In this document: piece by piece, positions 1-11,818 of the stretch
How positions within the stretch are numbered: the stretch's first letter is position 1
Layout: each line of letters starts with the position of its first letter
Origin: Hirsutella rhossiliensis
Lineage: Eukaryota > Ascomycota > Sordariomycetes > Hypocreales > Ophiocordycipitaceae
DNA length: 64,000 nucleotides
Direction of reading: 5' to 3'
Assembly (NCBI RefSeq): GCF_020360975.1
Contig: NW_025408670.1
Location: forward strand, 1,984,001-2,048,000
The notes under the pieces: generated by a model
What the model was told of the DNA's origin: nothing
What the model saw: only the letters and a program-made list of their open reading frames with translations
The model's database searches: none
Position numbers and translations under genes: made by a program

Positions 1-302
1 GGAGCAGGAGTAGGTGCGTTAGGAGGGCTCGTTAGGGTCTTAATAGGTTGTGGTTCGTTAAGACCTTGATGAGGTGCTGCTAAGGGCGTAACTGATGGTG
101 AAGGAGGTTGAGACGGATGGGGATTAGTGGAAGCATTTGATCCTAGTAATGCTGTCTGCCTCCTGAAGGCAGCAGTCCTCTCATCAAACACCATCTCCGT
201 AAACTCCTGCTCTGGCCAGGTTTGTGGGTTCTCGATAGTTTGTAATATGAGAAATTGTGTTGCGAATTTCCCCTTTGTGAACCTGTGTAGATACCTCTTT
301 CC

Positions 303-596
303 TTAGTAGTTTCCTGAGGGCTCTCTTGTATTCATTCGGGCGCGGTCCCATGTGTCTTCGGTCCATTCTTCAAAATGCTGTTGGAAGTAACCAAGGAGGT
401 CGTATCCTTGATCACTGCCAGATTGAACGATGAATATGAACTTTGCCACATATGTCGTTACTGCGATCTTGTCCTTTTCGTCGTGTGTGATATCGTTGTC
501 CCAAAGGTCGATATTAATTTGTCGGAATGCGGATGCTTGGATGTCTAGTGCCTGCATCTGGTCGCATATTTCTTCGAGCTGGGCTTCTGGGGACAT
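303..596 (-). CDS. Unassigned protein, possibly from a transposable element
   Basis: An open frame of 97 codons starting at an ATG (position 596) and ending at 303; the same frame stays open upstream to about 830 but without another convincing start. The product is acidic and rich in Gln and Asp, with segments like DLWDNDITHDEKDK and YDLLGYFQQHFEEW. I recognise no family with certainty. The neighbouring minus-strand frame just downstream (about 1-250) reads as a Pro/Ser/Thr/Gln-rich low-complexity tail, so the two may be pieces of one gag-like or regulatory protein broken by a frameshift or an intron. Unlike the block to its right, this stretch has normal base composition and is not RIP-mutated. 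It could also be a chance frame. Confidence 0.3.
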   Translation of the reverse strand: MSPEAQLEEICDQMQALDIQASAFRQINIDLWDNDITHDEKDKIAVTTYVAKFIFIVQSGSDQGYDLLGYFQQHFEEWTEDTWDRARMNTREPSGNY

Positions 597-1040
597 AGCT
601 CGGGCGGTCGGGGCTATCGTGATCAAATGAATGAGACGATGTGGGGTTCGTATTGGTCTCTTCGTATACGAGTTGTCGCTAATAGGAGGTCGAGCGTCGC
701 GTACTAAGTAGGTCGTTCGCGGCCAGACTGAACTGACGGGGATCTTGCTACTTAACGTCAAGGGTCGAACGTTCTTACTAGTTGTTTGCGATGTGGTCGC
801 CTGTCGATTCCGGTGCTCACGGCTAGGCAAACTAGCGGGCGATCGTAATCAACAGTTGGAAGGACTCTCGCGCGGCTGGGCAAACCAGCGGGAGATTCCT
901 TGTTCTTAGCACAAATAACCTTCTTCTGAGCGCTACTCAGGGCCACAGTAAAGTGACGCGGACTATAGCACCTTCGAAGGTTGAGGAATTTGTCTCTTCT
1001 ACTTAGCTGTCTGTGACGGGCGTGGGCCGGTCACTGATCA

Positions 1041-1188
1041 GTGTGGGTAGGCACCTGCGGCAGCTGCTGCAATGAGACGGTACTAGGGTTAACCTGTGAT
1101 GTTGTATTCGTCTTGTGTGGGTAGGCACCTGCGGCAGCTGCTGCAATGAGACGGTACTAGGGTTAACCTGTGATGTTGTATTCGTCTT
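1041..1188. repeat. Perfect 74-bp tandem duplication
   Basis: The 74-bp unit beginning gtgtgggtaggcacctgcgg occupies 1041-1114 and is repeated without a single difference at 1115-1188. The identity implies a recent duplication. It is too short to trigger RIP, so the surviving identity is not surprising. It lies about 130 bp outside the left edge of the RIP-mutated retroelement. Confidence 0.95.
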
Positions 1189-1251
1189 GATTCTCTATCT
1201 AAGGAGGCAGAGGCCAGCGTGGAGAAAGGGGGCACGCTGCCCTCAGCCGCA

Positions 1252-1288
1252 CACGTGACCGTACGGGTCACGTGCCAACCATGGTTGG
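1252..1288. repeat. Two adjacent palindromes next to the element boundary
   Basis: cacgtgacc (1252-1260) is the exact reverse complement of ggtcacgtg (1266-1274), separated by gtacg. It is followed immediately by ccaaccatggttgg (1275-1288), itself a perfect palindrome. The sequence gtcacac follows at 1289-1295, and the same heptamer is found at the right edge of the element (7098-7104). Confidence 0.85.
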
Positions 1289-2899
1289 TCACACCACTAG
1301 ATAGATACATTCCTACAACTAGTATTATATAAAGGAGACTATATTATAGCTATCGCCGTAGTTAATACCTTTATAGCTCTATAATAAGAATAGTAACTAT
1401 AAGGAGAATTTAAAGACGATTTATAAATACTACTTACTTATAAGTACTATAAGTATATTTTATAGATATTATACGTTTACTTAGATTATATAATATACTT
1501 CTAAATAAAGGTATAATATAACGCCTTCCTAGTTAGGTTTAAGGGATAAGTACTTTTAAAACCTTACTTAAGTATAAAACTAAACTACTAGAAAATCGAT
1601 TAACGCTACCTAAATAACTAAGTTATATTATTAGAACCTAATTATAGTATACTACTTAAATACCGCGATAATTATAGTTTATTAATAAGATATCTTTTAG
1701 AAATATATAAAATCTATAAATACGCTAAAATAAGAGAATAGTATAACGCTATTTACTTTAAAGTATTTAAACTATAAATCTTTTAAAGACTTATATAACG
1801 AATTAAATATAATAAAGAAGATTATAATAAATATATATACCTAAACTATAGAGTTTATAAATATAAAAAAGTATAAGTATAGTATAAACGATATAACGGT
1901 ATATTAAAAGATTATTAGTAATACGTATAAAGGCTATAAGCTATATTTAATTAAGGAAAAATCGATATAAAAGTACTACGTAAAAAATAAAAAGACGTTA
2001 AATAAAAACTTAACCTTTAATATAAAAATAAATAGAATTATAAAGTATAGTATATAATTAACTATAAAGTAGTATAATATAAATAATATAGCGCTAAGAA
2101 ATAAGAAATCTTTAATTAGCTATAAGAAATTAGTTTCTTAAGCCTTAATATAATACTATGCGACGAAAATATAAAGAAATAATATTAATAATAAATTAAA
2201 TAAGAATACCTAAATAAAATAAATAAGGACTAAGTAAAAAATAAGGTACGCTATCTATAAAAGGGCTATAGACTAGCACGATATAATAAGATCTAAGGAC
2301 CCTATATATAGTAATAGTAAGCTATAGTAATTAAATAGTATTAGATATCTAAATCGCGGGATATTATATATATATACTTTTAAACTATAGCGCGATAGGT
2401 AATTACGTTTTACCTAAAGTTATTAATCGTTACTAACTTATATAGAGATATAAGAAAGATCTATATAAACTTATAAATATTAAAGGAGAAGCCTTTAACT
2501 ATAATAATAAAATTATTAATATAGAGATTAATTACCTTAATATTAATATCTAGGGCTATAACGAATAAGTTAACTTTAATATTATAAATATTAAAGAATA
2601 TAACCTTATATTAAGGCTTCTATAGCTATAGGAGAGTAACCTATTAATTAACTAGAAAACTAGCTAGCTATATTAGAAAAAGATATAAGTTTCTAAGACT
2701 AATAGATATAAAAGAAAGTAAAATTTTATAATAATTTAGCTACTAAATAAGATAAAAGGGATAACTATTTAAGTAAATTATTATAGGCTTTAGCGATATA
2801 AACGAAAATAGTAACTAAACTAATAGATATAATAAAATTAATTAATAAGACTTATATACTAATTAATATAGCTATATAACTTAGTATCTAATATAAATA

Positions 2900-5800
2900 A
2901 AATAAAGGATATAATATAAAGATTTAAAGAGTTATTACTACTCTAAGGAAAGACCTTAAATAAATTAATAAAGAGCTTAAGTTCAGAGAAACTAGCTCTT
3001 AAAAGAAAGAATAAAGCCTATAAGATAAAATAAAAAATATCCCTTAAGAATACTAGAAATATAATAAACTCTTTAAGGAAGAACTTAAGATAGGGTTACC
3101 TAAATATAGCTAATAAGACTATAAAATTTATCTTAAGGATAGAATAACGCCGATATTCTATAAAATCTATAACTTAAACGAAAAGCAACTATAAACGCTA
3201 CGCGACTACCTTAACGAGAATCTATAAAAGGGATATATATAAATATTAATATCTAAAGTAGGCTACCTAGTTATATTTATTTTAAAGAAAAATAGTAAGC
3301 TATAACTAGTTATTAACTATAAACGCTTAAACGATATTATAATAAAGAACTAAATACTACTACTACTTATATTAAAACTATAAGATTAACTATATAGTAA
3401 AAAATAGTTTATAGCCCTTAATCTTAAAGGCGCCTATAACTTAATATATATAAAAAAGGGATATAAATAGATAATAGCCTTTAAAATAAAATTCGGACTA
3501 TTTAAATATCTAGTAATATTATTTAGACTTATAAATATACTAGCTACCTTTTAATAAATAATTAATAATATCCTATATAAATACTTAGATATCTTTATAA
3601 TAGTATACCTAGATAATATCTTAATTTTCTTAGATACCTTAAAAGAATATAAGGAATATATCTATAAGGTACTCCGCGTACTTTAAAATATAAAGTTACT
3701 AGTTAAACTAAAGAAAAGTAATTTCTATATATAAAAAGTAAACTTCCTTAGATATATAATCTTACTAAGAGAGATATAAATATAATAAGATAAGATTAAC
3801 TTAGTTAAAAAATAGCTAACGCTAAAGAATATTAAGGATATATAAAGTTTCCTAGGATTTATAAATTACTACCGACGATTTATTAAAGATTTTAGAAAGA
3901 TTATAGTATTACTATATAACTTAATAAAGAAGGAAAAAGAATTTATATAGGACGATAAAGCTAACGAAGCTTTTAAATATATTAAAACTATAATTATATA
4001 AGAACTAGTCTTAACTACCTTTAATCTAAAATAATAAATCGAACTCGAAACTAATATATTAGACTTTACTCTAAGAGTATAAATCGGATAAAAAGATAAT
4101 AAAGGAAGACTATAACTAATTATATTTTACTTAAAAAAGCTATATAGCGTAGAACTTAATTACCCTATCTACGATAAAGAATTTCTTATAATTATTTAAG
4201 CTTTTAAGGAATTTTAATACTACTTTCTTAAAAGTAAATATAAAGTTAAGGTCTATATAGATTATAAGAATATCTTATACTTTATAATAATATAATAGTT
4301 AAATAAACAATAGATTTAATAAGCTAAATACTTATTAGAATTTAACTATAAAATAATTTATAGAAAAGGAATAGAAAATAGTTAAGCTAATACCCTTAGT
4401 CGATAAAGTAACTATAATATAAGGGTACCTATAGCGAAAGGATAGCTCTTAGAAATTAATAAAAATAGAAACTACTAATAACTATAGCTAAATATAATAT
4501 TTAAGGTATAGCTTAACGACTTAATATATTAAAAGATCCTAAAATAGATAAAAGAATATAAAGCACTAAACGGATATAATATAGAATATTTAGAAGTTCT
4601 AATATATAAAAATAAAATCTAAATACTACTAAAATTATAAGATAAAGTTATATAAGATATATATAAATATCTAATATATAGATACTAAGGAATCTAAAGA
4701 ATAATAAAACGGATTAAATAATAATATAACTTCTTATAGCTTAAAGAAGTAGTACGATAAGTTATTAAAGAATATAAACTTTACGTATAAAGTAAAGCTA
4801 AATAATATAAACTATATAGAGAATTATAACCGCTATTAGTACTAAAGAAACTATAGGATTTAATAGCTTTTAACTATATTATAAAGCTACTACTATTAAA
4901 AGAACCTATAACTAATATTAAGTATAATAGTATATTCGTTATTACCGATAGATTAATAAAGTATAGATACTTTTTACCGTATAAAAAAGTAAGTAATATA
5001 AAAGAGCTAGTATATATATTCCTATAAATAATTATTAGTAATTATAGACTATTAAATAAGATTATTTCTAATAAAGGAAGTATATTTATAGCTAAGTTTT
5101 AGTAAGCTCTTATAGTATAATTAAGGACGAAATATAAGCTTAGTATATAAATAGATAGATAAATAGAACGACTTAACTAAACGCTTAAATAATATTTATA
5201 ATACTATATTAGTTATAAATAAAATGATTAAGTTAAATAGCTATTAATAGCGTAACTAGCTTATAATAGCTTAGTTATAGAAATAACTAAGCTCTTACTA
5301 GTATATACTAATTATAGATATAACCTAGAAGTATTTAAGGTTACCTAATAAGGACTATAAGCGGAACGAGTAATACTATAAGTAGATTAGCTATAAAAAT
5401 TATATAAAGAAATATAATAAGAACTTTAATTTATTAAAGAACGAATATCTACTTACTATAATCGGAAAAGATTATAAGGACTAATCTTTTAAGAGAGAGA
5501 TATAGTTTACCTTATATAACGAAATATTAAAATAAAATAACTAAGTAGTAAATTAGATTTTAAGAAACTTAGACTATTTAAAATTAAGAAGGTTATTTAG
5601 AAAGTTAACTATAAACTTTCGCTATTAATAATAATATAGATATACCTAATATTTTATATCTCGTTATTAAAACTAGTACTATAAAATATTAAACTATAAG
5701 ATAAAATTAAAGTTAACGATAATTAAGAATATAAAGCTAAATAAATACTAGATATAAGAAAATAAGGTTAGTAATAAGAATACTATATTAAATAGAAAGA

Positions 5801-5910
5801 ATATAGACTAAAAGAGAATACCTAAGAACTACTTAAGTACTTAACCTATTATAGCTCTTTACTTCGATAATTTTACTAGAAGGTTTAAGAGGGATTAAAG
5901 GACTAAGATC
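2900..5910 (+). pseudogene. pol of the RIP-degraded gypsy element
   Basis: Recognisable blocks include a reverse transcriptase start resembling VINYKRLND at 3309, the catalytic box region with YLDN near 3606, the RNase H end with ANTLSR near 4386, the integrase segment with ITDRLIKY near 4941 and a chromodomain-like ending near 5745. The checked blocks at 3306, 4341, 4935 and 5745 all fall in the same reading frame, so the damage consists of point mutations to stop codons rather than indels. The protease-like block near 2593 lies in a different frame, which could reflect a natural gag-pol frame change or one indel. The second Asp of the YxDD box reads as Asn, consistent with a G-to-A RIP change. 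Confidence 0.85.
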
Positions 5911-6648
5911 TATAAACTCCTTACTAATACTAAATAAGGACTAATTCGCTTTATTAAGAACGCCTAATAATTATAAGTTATTTACTACTTAATACTTATA
6001 TATATTAAGTATAGGTAAAATACTATCCTTAGTATCTACTTCTTAGATACTATAACGAAATAACTTAGAACTCTTTTCCTTTATATAATTTTAAATCTTT
6101 TAAATATAAGCTAAACGATTAATAGCGATAAATATTTATAACTAAAGGTTTATAAGCTATACCTAAAGCTCTAATAAGGCTTCCCTAGCTTCCTCCTCTT
6201 TAAAATATAGCCTATACTACTCCGCTAATAATTTAATTACTAAAAGAAATATATTAGCTACTATATATAAAAAGAATTAAAAGATACTTATAAGAAGAGG
6301 CTACTAAAATACTATTATAATAAGGATAACTACTAGCGATATAATTATTATAGCGCGAAGAATTTTCGGCTATCTAATAATTTATCTTCTTTACCTTAAA
6401 GTATCGAGTATATAGTATATCGGTAGGATCTCCGCTTAAGTCGATATATTTAGTAAGAGTAGCGCGCTTAGAGGCTTTTCGGGAACGATTTTTTAGTATA
6501 TAACTAGATATACTATTAGTAGTATATCCTAAAAAGATAAAGAAATAAGGAACGATATACTTACGTACGACGCGATAAGGGTATATTTATATATAGCGGC
6601 TAAGGTAGCTATAGTAGGTCTTATAGATAAGACTAAAAGGAGGGGAGA

Positions 6649-7101
6649 TATTATATTACGACTACGGCTATTAAGCTACTAACGGTCTACCGCGTTAAGT
6701 ACGTAATACGGTCTAATAGATAAATAGTTAGCACGACTATTTAATAGATATAGGATCGAGGGGATCGTAGAGATCTAAGTAATCTAGGATTAATAGGATT
6801 ACTATACTCTATACGATCTAATATTAAGGATTATAGCTAGGACTATAATCTAAGGATAGTCTCTATAGGTATATATAGCTACCTACTTTTACTCCTTTAG
6901 ATAGATAGCTCTCTAGCTTTTAATATAGATCTTTATTACGATTCTATCTCTAATTTTAATTACCTAGTTATAGTCTACGGTCTACGACCTCCGACTTATT
7001 ACCAACGTAATATACTTATTATTGCTTAGACCACGCCCTATTATATCTACTAATATAAACCCCTCGATAGGTTTATCCCTTGGGAATAACACCGGTCGTC
7101 A
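6649..7101 (+). repeat. 3' long terminal repeat (degraded)
   Basis: A polypurine tract, aaaaggaggggaga (6635-6648), ends exactly where an LTR is expected to start. The following sequence begins TA, probably a RIP-mutated TG, and runs to about 7101, where it ends in CA. Most of it is RIP-mutated; the last 20-30 bases regain CpA and TpG. The exact right border is uncertain by a few bases, and there is no intact partner LTR at the left to confirm it. Confidence 0.5.
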
Positions 7102-7311
7102 CACGCACCTAAGCCTACGCTTCTACCTACTCCGTAATAAATAGGAACGGCTAAGTAGCTTAAAAAGGAGTGACCTAGGGGCCCTAGGGCCCTTAGGGGG
7201 GGAAAACACCGCGCGGGAGGAACCAGACTAACCTTTCCTTTATCTTTGCCTTTATAGCTACCCTTTCCCTAATTAGTTATAAGCCCCCGGGCTCTATAGC
7301 TAGCTAGGACT

Positions 7312-7339
7312 GCTAATAGGGGCCTAGTCCCCTATTAGC
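7312..7339. repeat. Perfect 11-bp inverted repeat with 6-nt loop
   Basis: gctaatagggg (7312-7322) and cccctattagc (7329-7339) are exact reverse complements around cctagt. It sits in a G/C-rich flank (7140-7340) that also contains the near-palindrome cctaggggccctagg. No gene is seen here. Confidence 0.8.
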
Positions 7340-7653
7340 CTCGCCATGGCCCTAGAGGCTACATGCGAGTAATGATATATAAAAAAAGATGCTGGTTTAG
7401 AGGTTGGCTGTTTTATGGCAAGAATCCACTCCGTGCTTTAATAGGCAATGGAGGCTCCAGCGACGTCATGGGCAGGTCCTGGGGAAAGCTGAGAAAGGTA
7501 CTTCGCATCTGGCCCAGGACTCAGTGCTGCTCAAAGTAGCCTTACCCCGCCACTGAAGCTCCCCGCCATCATCAGCCAATCGGCCCACCGAGTCACTGAC
7601 GAAGCTTCTTGCGACGACGACCATCATTCAACAGCACAGCAGACGGGCCAGCC

Positions 7654-8480
7654 ATGTCTGCAAACACGCACCCCGATCCCCAGCCTGGGGCGCCGGCCTT
7701 TATCCCCCTCGAGGCGAACCCGCAGTTGATGACGACGCTCATCCACAAGCTCGGCGTGTCTGCCGCTCTCCAGATGCACGACGTCTACTCCCTGACAGAT
7801 CCCGACCTTCTCGCCTTTATCCCCCGCCCCGCGCTGGCCCTGCTGCTCGTCTTCCCAGTCAGCGCCGTGTACGAGAGCCATCGGATGGCAGAGGACAGCC
7901 TGGTGGACGAGTACAGGGGCACGGGCGACCAGCAGCCCGTCTTGTGGTGGAAGCAGACGATTCGTAACGCCTGTGGCCTCATGGGCCTGCTGCATGCCGT
8001 GTCCAACGGTCCGGCAAGGAACTTTATCGGTATGGCCACTCTCAAGGTCGGAGAAACGCGATATGGCTGCGTGCCGGGCTTCTAACCAGATGGCCTCCTA
8101 TCGATGCAGAACAAGGCTCGACGCTCGACCAACTGCTCAAGGAATCCATCCCCCTCGAGCCAAATGCCCGCTCCGCTCTGCTCGAGAAGACGCCAGCGCT
8201 GGCTGCAGCCCACAAGGAGGCTGCCTCGGGAGGCGACACGGTCGCCCCGGACGCCCAAGACGACGTGGACCTGCACTACGTGTGCTTCGCCAAGGGCGGC
8301 GACGGGGGCCTGTGGGAGCTCGACGGGCGACGCAAAGGCCCTATTAGGCGCGGCGACTTGAACGCCGACGAAGATGTCTTGAGCGCCAAAGCCCTGGCCA
8401 TGGGCGTGCTGAAGTTTCTGGAGCGTGAAGGGGGCGATTTGCGGTTCAGCGCAGTGGCCTTGGCCGGAGCCCTGGACTAA
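7654..8480 (+). CDS. Ubiquitin C-terminal hydrolase (UCH-L3/Yuh1 family)
   Basis: Cysteine protease of peptidase family C12, which trims short adducts from the C-terminus of ubiquitin or Nedd8/Rub1 in cytosol and nucleus. Two exons, 7654-8029 and 8110-8480, give 248 residues, near the usual 230-250. The first exon carries the oxyanion Gln and catalytic Cys in KQTIRNACGLMGLLHA. The second exon carries the catalytic His in HYVCF and the Asp in LWELDGR. The intron (8030-8109, GTATGG...GATGCAG) restores the frame across a stop codon. The start at 7654 has a good context (gccATGtct); the open frame upstream begins only with TTG. All catalytic residues are present, so the enzyme should be active. 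It stands alone about 550 bp right of the dead retroelement. Confidence 0.93.
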
Positions 8481-8937
8481 GAGGCTGATAAGGCGAGCGA
8501 CATTGCCGCTGGCGGCTTTATGAACGGCGGACCCTGGTGGGAAATGTGCTTGCAAAGCCAGAGGGACGCAGGGCGTGGGTCTTTACCGCTGATGCTGGTT
8601 TTCACTGCATATTTCTCTTCCTCCATATACCTAGGGAAATCATCAGGGACACTTGGGGTTGGCACGAGTCAAGGGCGCAATAGGCAGAGTCATTGTGGCA
8701 CTTGAGCCAGTTGATATTGGGAACCCGTCGTTCTGTCTTATCTCCTCGCTCCGCTCTTCGTTCTTCCCTGGTTTTAGATGATGGCGTTCCGCTCGAAAGT
8801 CGTTTGTAGGCGGCGACAAGTGGTGGTACACAGTGCGGTGCCGGCGGCAGAACCAGGCTCTCTTCCTCCAGCGATGCCTCGGTCAAGGTATGGCGAGGAA
8901 TTGAAAGAAGTCGTGTTCGGCTCCTTGCCCAGCCTCT

Positions 8938-9540
8938 TTACACAGCAGGGTTTTCCATGAGCTTCTTGAGTCGCTCTTCCCACTCCCTGTCCGGACCGTC
9001 AAGGTCCTTGGGCATCCTGGCCTCAAGGATCCTACAAAGGCAGGCCAAGGCCATCCAGAGGCTGTCCTCAGCATAGCCCAAGAGATGCATGGGCTTCTCG
9101 GTGAGCGTGACGGGTGAGCCCCTGCGAAGGTCGGAAAATTCCTTCAAGGCATCTGCCGCGTCCTGCATCTTCTTGTCGAGAAAGAGGCGGTCGCCGCGGT
9201 CCCCGTGTTTGGCGGGGCGCTTGATGCCGCGCATCTGGTCCACGGCGATGTTCATGTTTCTCACCCTGGCGCTCATGGATCGGTATCGGTCGGCCAGCTT
9301 ATCCCACAGGTCGGTGGCCGACTCGGCCCTGTTCTCCAGGTACCAGGGCGGGAAGCCGAAGGGGACCCGCCTGTAGATGTAGGTGTTGCCGTCCTTGAGC
9401 AGCTTGGGGGCGCCGTCTTGGTTGGCGTTGTCGTCGGCGCTGGCGTCGGCGTCGTCGTTGGCGTTGACGGCGTCGTTGCCGTTTCTGTTGCCGCCTCTAC
9501 CGGCCCTGGCGACAGGCTCTCTGCGATTGCGAGGAGGCAT
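8938..9540 (-). CDS. Hypothetical acidic/basic patterned protein
   Basis: About 200 residues from the ATG at 9540; an in-frame ATG at 9678 would add 46 Pro/Arg/Ser-rich residues that look like untranslated leader. I do not recognise the family. The N-terminal third is low-complexity: an Arg/Gly stretch followed by an Asn/Asp/Ala-rich acidic run (about residues 20-45). The remainder is mostly helical and charged and has no membrane segment or signal peptide. A central part with FGFPPWYLENRAES and a Leu/Cys-rich segment (MALACLCRILEARM) suggest a folded domain. No intron is needed. It is tail-to-tail with the UCH gene, with stop codons about 460 bp apart. Confidence 0.55.
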   Translation of the reverse strand: MPPRNRREPVARAGRGGNRNGNDAVNANDDADASADDNANQDGAPKLLKDGNTYIYRRVPFGFPPWYLENRAESATDLWDKLADRYRSMSARVRNMNIAVDQMRGIKRPAKHGDRGDRLFLDKKMQDAADALKEFSDLRRGSPVTLTEKPMHLLGYAEDSLWMALACLCRILEARMPKDLDGPDREWEERLKKLMENPAV

Positions 9541-9900
9541 GCTGGTCGACAGTCGGTGACGAGGAGGGGGCGAAGAGGGCCGAAGAAAACTCTTGGTCGA
9601 CGCGGTTTCGCAGCGGAGGAGGGTAGCAGCTCGCTCGGTGCTTTGCAAGAGGGGACGGGGGGGGTAGAGCAAGGCCATTTACCTCGGCGACGCAGTGCGT
9701 TTTATCGGTCTCGATTCCCTCGCTGGGCTTGCTGGCAGGTGTTGAAGGTTATCCATGTGGTTGGTGTTCGTTGTGTCTGCCTGGGTTGAGAAAATGGTTG
9801 CCGAGGGCACGCGCGCGCGAGAGGCGAAAGTGAATGGCCGGATGGGTGCCTTGAAATCCAGGGCTGGGCCTGTTCAGAGGCTCGCTGTGGGCGGCGGCCG

Positions 9901-9940
9901 CCGAGGAGCTGTCCAGGCGGCCGAGGAGCTGTTCAGGCTG
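9901..9940. repeat. 20-bp tandem repeat, two copies
   Basis: ccgaggagctgtccaggcgg (9901-9920) is followed by a copy differing at two positions (9921-9940). It lies in the region upstream of the minus-strand hypothetical gene. Confidence 0.7.
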
Positions 9941-11800
9941 CCGACTTCCATGCTGTTTGACCGCTATTTCGTTGTTTATGTTGTTGCCGCCTCGACGAAT
10001 GCAGTTGAGGAAGTGTCGAGGTGCACATACACACAGGCGTGCATCTGTTTTCAAAGCATGTATATCTCTATATATAGTACATACATCTCTGTCCATACAA
10101 CGCTCGACCATGGTTAACTCCCAAGAAGCCGTCATAGCTCGATAACATGCCCGTTTGCCAGCCCGTTACCGGACCCTCTTTCTCTCGGCCACAATCGCGG
10201 GACGGGTGAAAGGGCTCTTCAGCATCCTGGCCGCACACATGCTCGGATGGACGAGCACGAGGTGCAAAGAGCCCCTAATTCACTGGTGGTGCAGACTCGA
10301 CTCTCTCCACTCGGGTGCCTGTGGCTCTTCCGACCCTGCCATGGTAGGTCAAGCACAGTCTGCACGGCTTATTTGGCTGTGACTCGAGATGCATCTGCTC
10401 AGCCTTCAATAAACCACGCTCATTATGAGCTCTTGTCTTCATCACTTCCATCCCCGAATTTCAAAGTCTGTTCCCGTCGCAAAAGCACCGCATCGCAGGG
10501 TGTTTCTGTAGCCCTAGCAGTCGTATCACCGCCCACTGCCTGGCCAGAACGAGGCGTCAGACCCATCATGACGACACCCAACTGATTCCTCGACGTTGAA
10601 TTCCAAGCCAAGGCGTTCCCACAACGGTCCATCACGTGGACGCAACTCAATGCGAACAGGGAGCGCCGCATGTCTCGGAATCCCACCCCGCCAGAAGAGA
10701 CATTGCCCATGCCAAGTCACCCCCCCCCCCTTCCCTTCCTCCCCTCGTGCTGTGGAAGAAAAAGGGGTCATCCCCCTTGCTCGAGCAGTGTGCCTTGCTC
10801 GAGGTGTGTGGGTGGGAGCATCTGCGGTCCCTTTTGCGGCTGAATGTCTGGATCGGAACGAGAAGCCCGTCACATTTCTCAGCCGTGAGGGGAAAAGGGG
10901 AGGCGAGTCTGCCACACCACAGGTCCATCAGACAGGTGACTTGCTCAGTAAGTGAAAGTCCGGTTTCCCTTTTTCACTTGGCATAACCTGCCGAGCAACG
11001 TCTCGAGGGGGGCGGGGCACATTTCTTCAAGTGGGTGCAAAGTCGCTGTAAATGGACGAGGTCAACGGGCGCCTCCCTGTCATCGGCGGAGTTGGCGTTT
11101 GCGACAGGCAGATCAGCCAAATATCAGAATGATCCGTGGCCTGTGAGTAATCGTATGCCGACGGGTGATTCTGTTTATCACGCGACTCTGCTCGTCTCTC
11201 GCCTGCACCTCGGGCATCAAGCGTTGGGTCCGGTATTGGGTCCGGTACACGTGAACGATGTGGGAACTGTCCTGTCAATGGATAAGGTAGCCGAGAATCA
11301 ACTCGAGGCCAATCAGATGCCCCCAACTCACGGCTCACTCGGAAGCAACCGCAGATGGCTCTCCAGGATGCATCTTCCCCGCATAGAGCCTAAGCTCCCG
11401 GGAACCTAGATGGCCACGGACCTGTACTCTGTAAGCTCGCCCGCGATCCGATGGACGTCAATTTATGAAAGCAGTGTGAAGTTGACCTTGTAAGACAAGG
11501 GTAATCGACTGTAGAATCAAGCTCATCTTTCGTGTCTCCCAAGTGGGGAAAAAGGGACTTTGCTATAGGCAACATGATTTGCTCGGATCAAACCAACCGA
11601 GACTCCGAATAGCTTCGCATTTTAAACACAGTACGTAGCGCTGTCTTGGGCGTCGGCAGGGGGCCGGCTGCCCGTGACCCCAGGTGCACGCATCCAACTC
11701 GGTCCCAGGGCCAACATCCGTTCCAGTTCGCCTATTTGCTTTATTTATTGTTACTTATTGTCCCGGTCTCGACATTGGCAGGGCGCTAGGGAGGCCTTGG
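9941..11800. other. Gene-poor intergenic stretch
   Basis: No supported gene was seen on either strand. Open frames here overlap in several frames with low-complexity products. A homopolymer run of C lies around 10720-10730. The stretch probably holds the upstream regions of the two flanking genes. Confidence 0.6.
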
Positions 11801-11812
11801 CCCGAAGCAGGG

Positions 11813-11818
11813 TATATA
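11813..11818 (+). promoter_or_regulatory. TATA-box candidate of the NifS-like gene
   Basis: The sequence ggtatataga contains TATATA about 120 bp upstream of the ATG at 11936, a usual fungal distance including a short 5' leader. Confidence 0.45.

Larger units (their letters stand above)
1316..7101 (+). mobile_element. RIP-inactivated Ty3/gypsy chromodomain retrotransposon
   Basis: This 5.7-kb block is extremely AT-rich and almost completely lacks CpA and TpG dinucleotides, while TpA is in excess, which is the classical product of repeat-induced point mutation. Plus-strand translation, ignoring the many stop codons, still shows the order of a Ty3/gypsy pol: a protease-like segment (about 2590), reverse transcriptase (about 3300-3620), RNase H (about 4020-4310), integrase (about 4850-5350) and a C-terminal chromodomain (about 5740-5890). 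A polypurine tract (6635-6648) precedes a degraded 3' LTR. A matching 5' LTR was not found, so the left end is probably truncated or diverged beyond recognition. The element cannot encode protein. RIP implies that other copies existed in the genome. Confidence 0.9.

Noticed and set aside
1316..7101. Possibility that the AT-rich block is mitochondrial DNA or a centromere
   Set aside because: The translated order of gypsy pol domains and the near-complete loss of only CpA/TpG point to a RIP-mutated retrotransposon.
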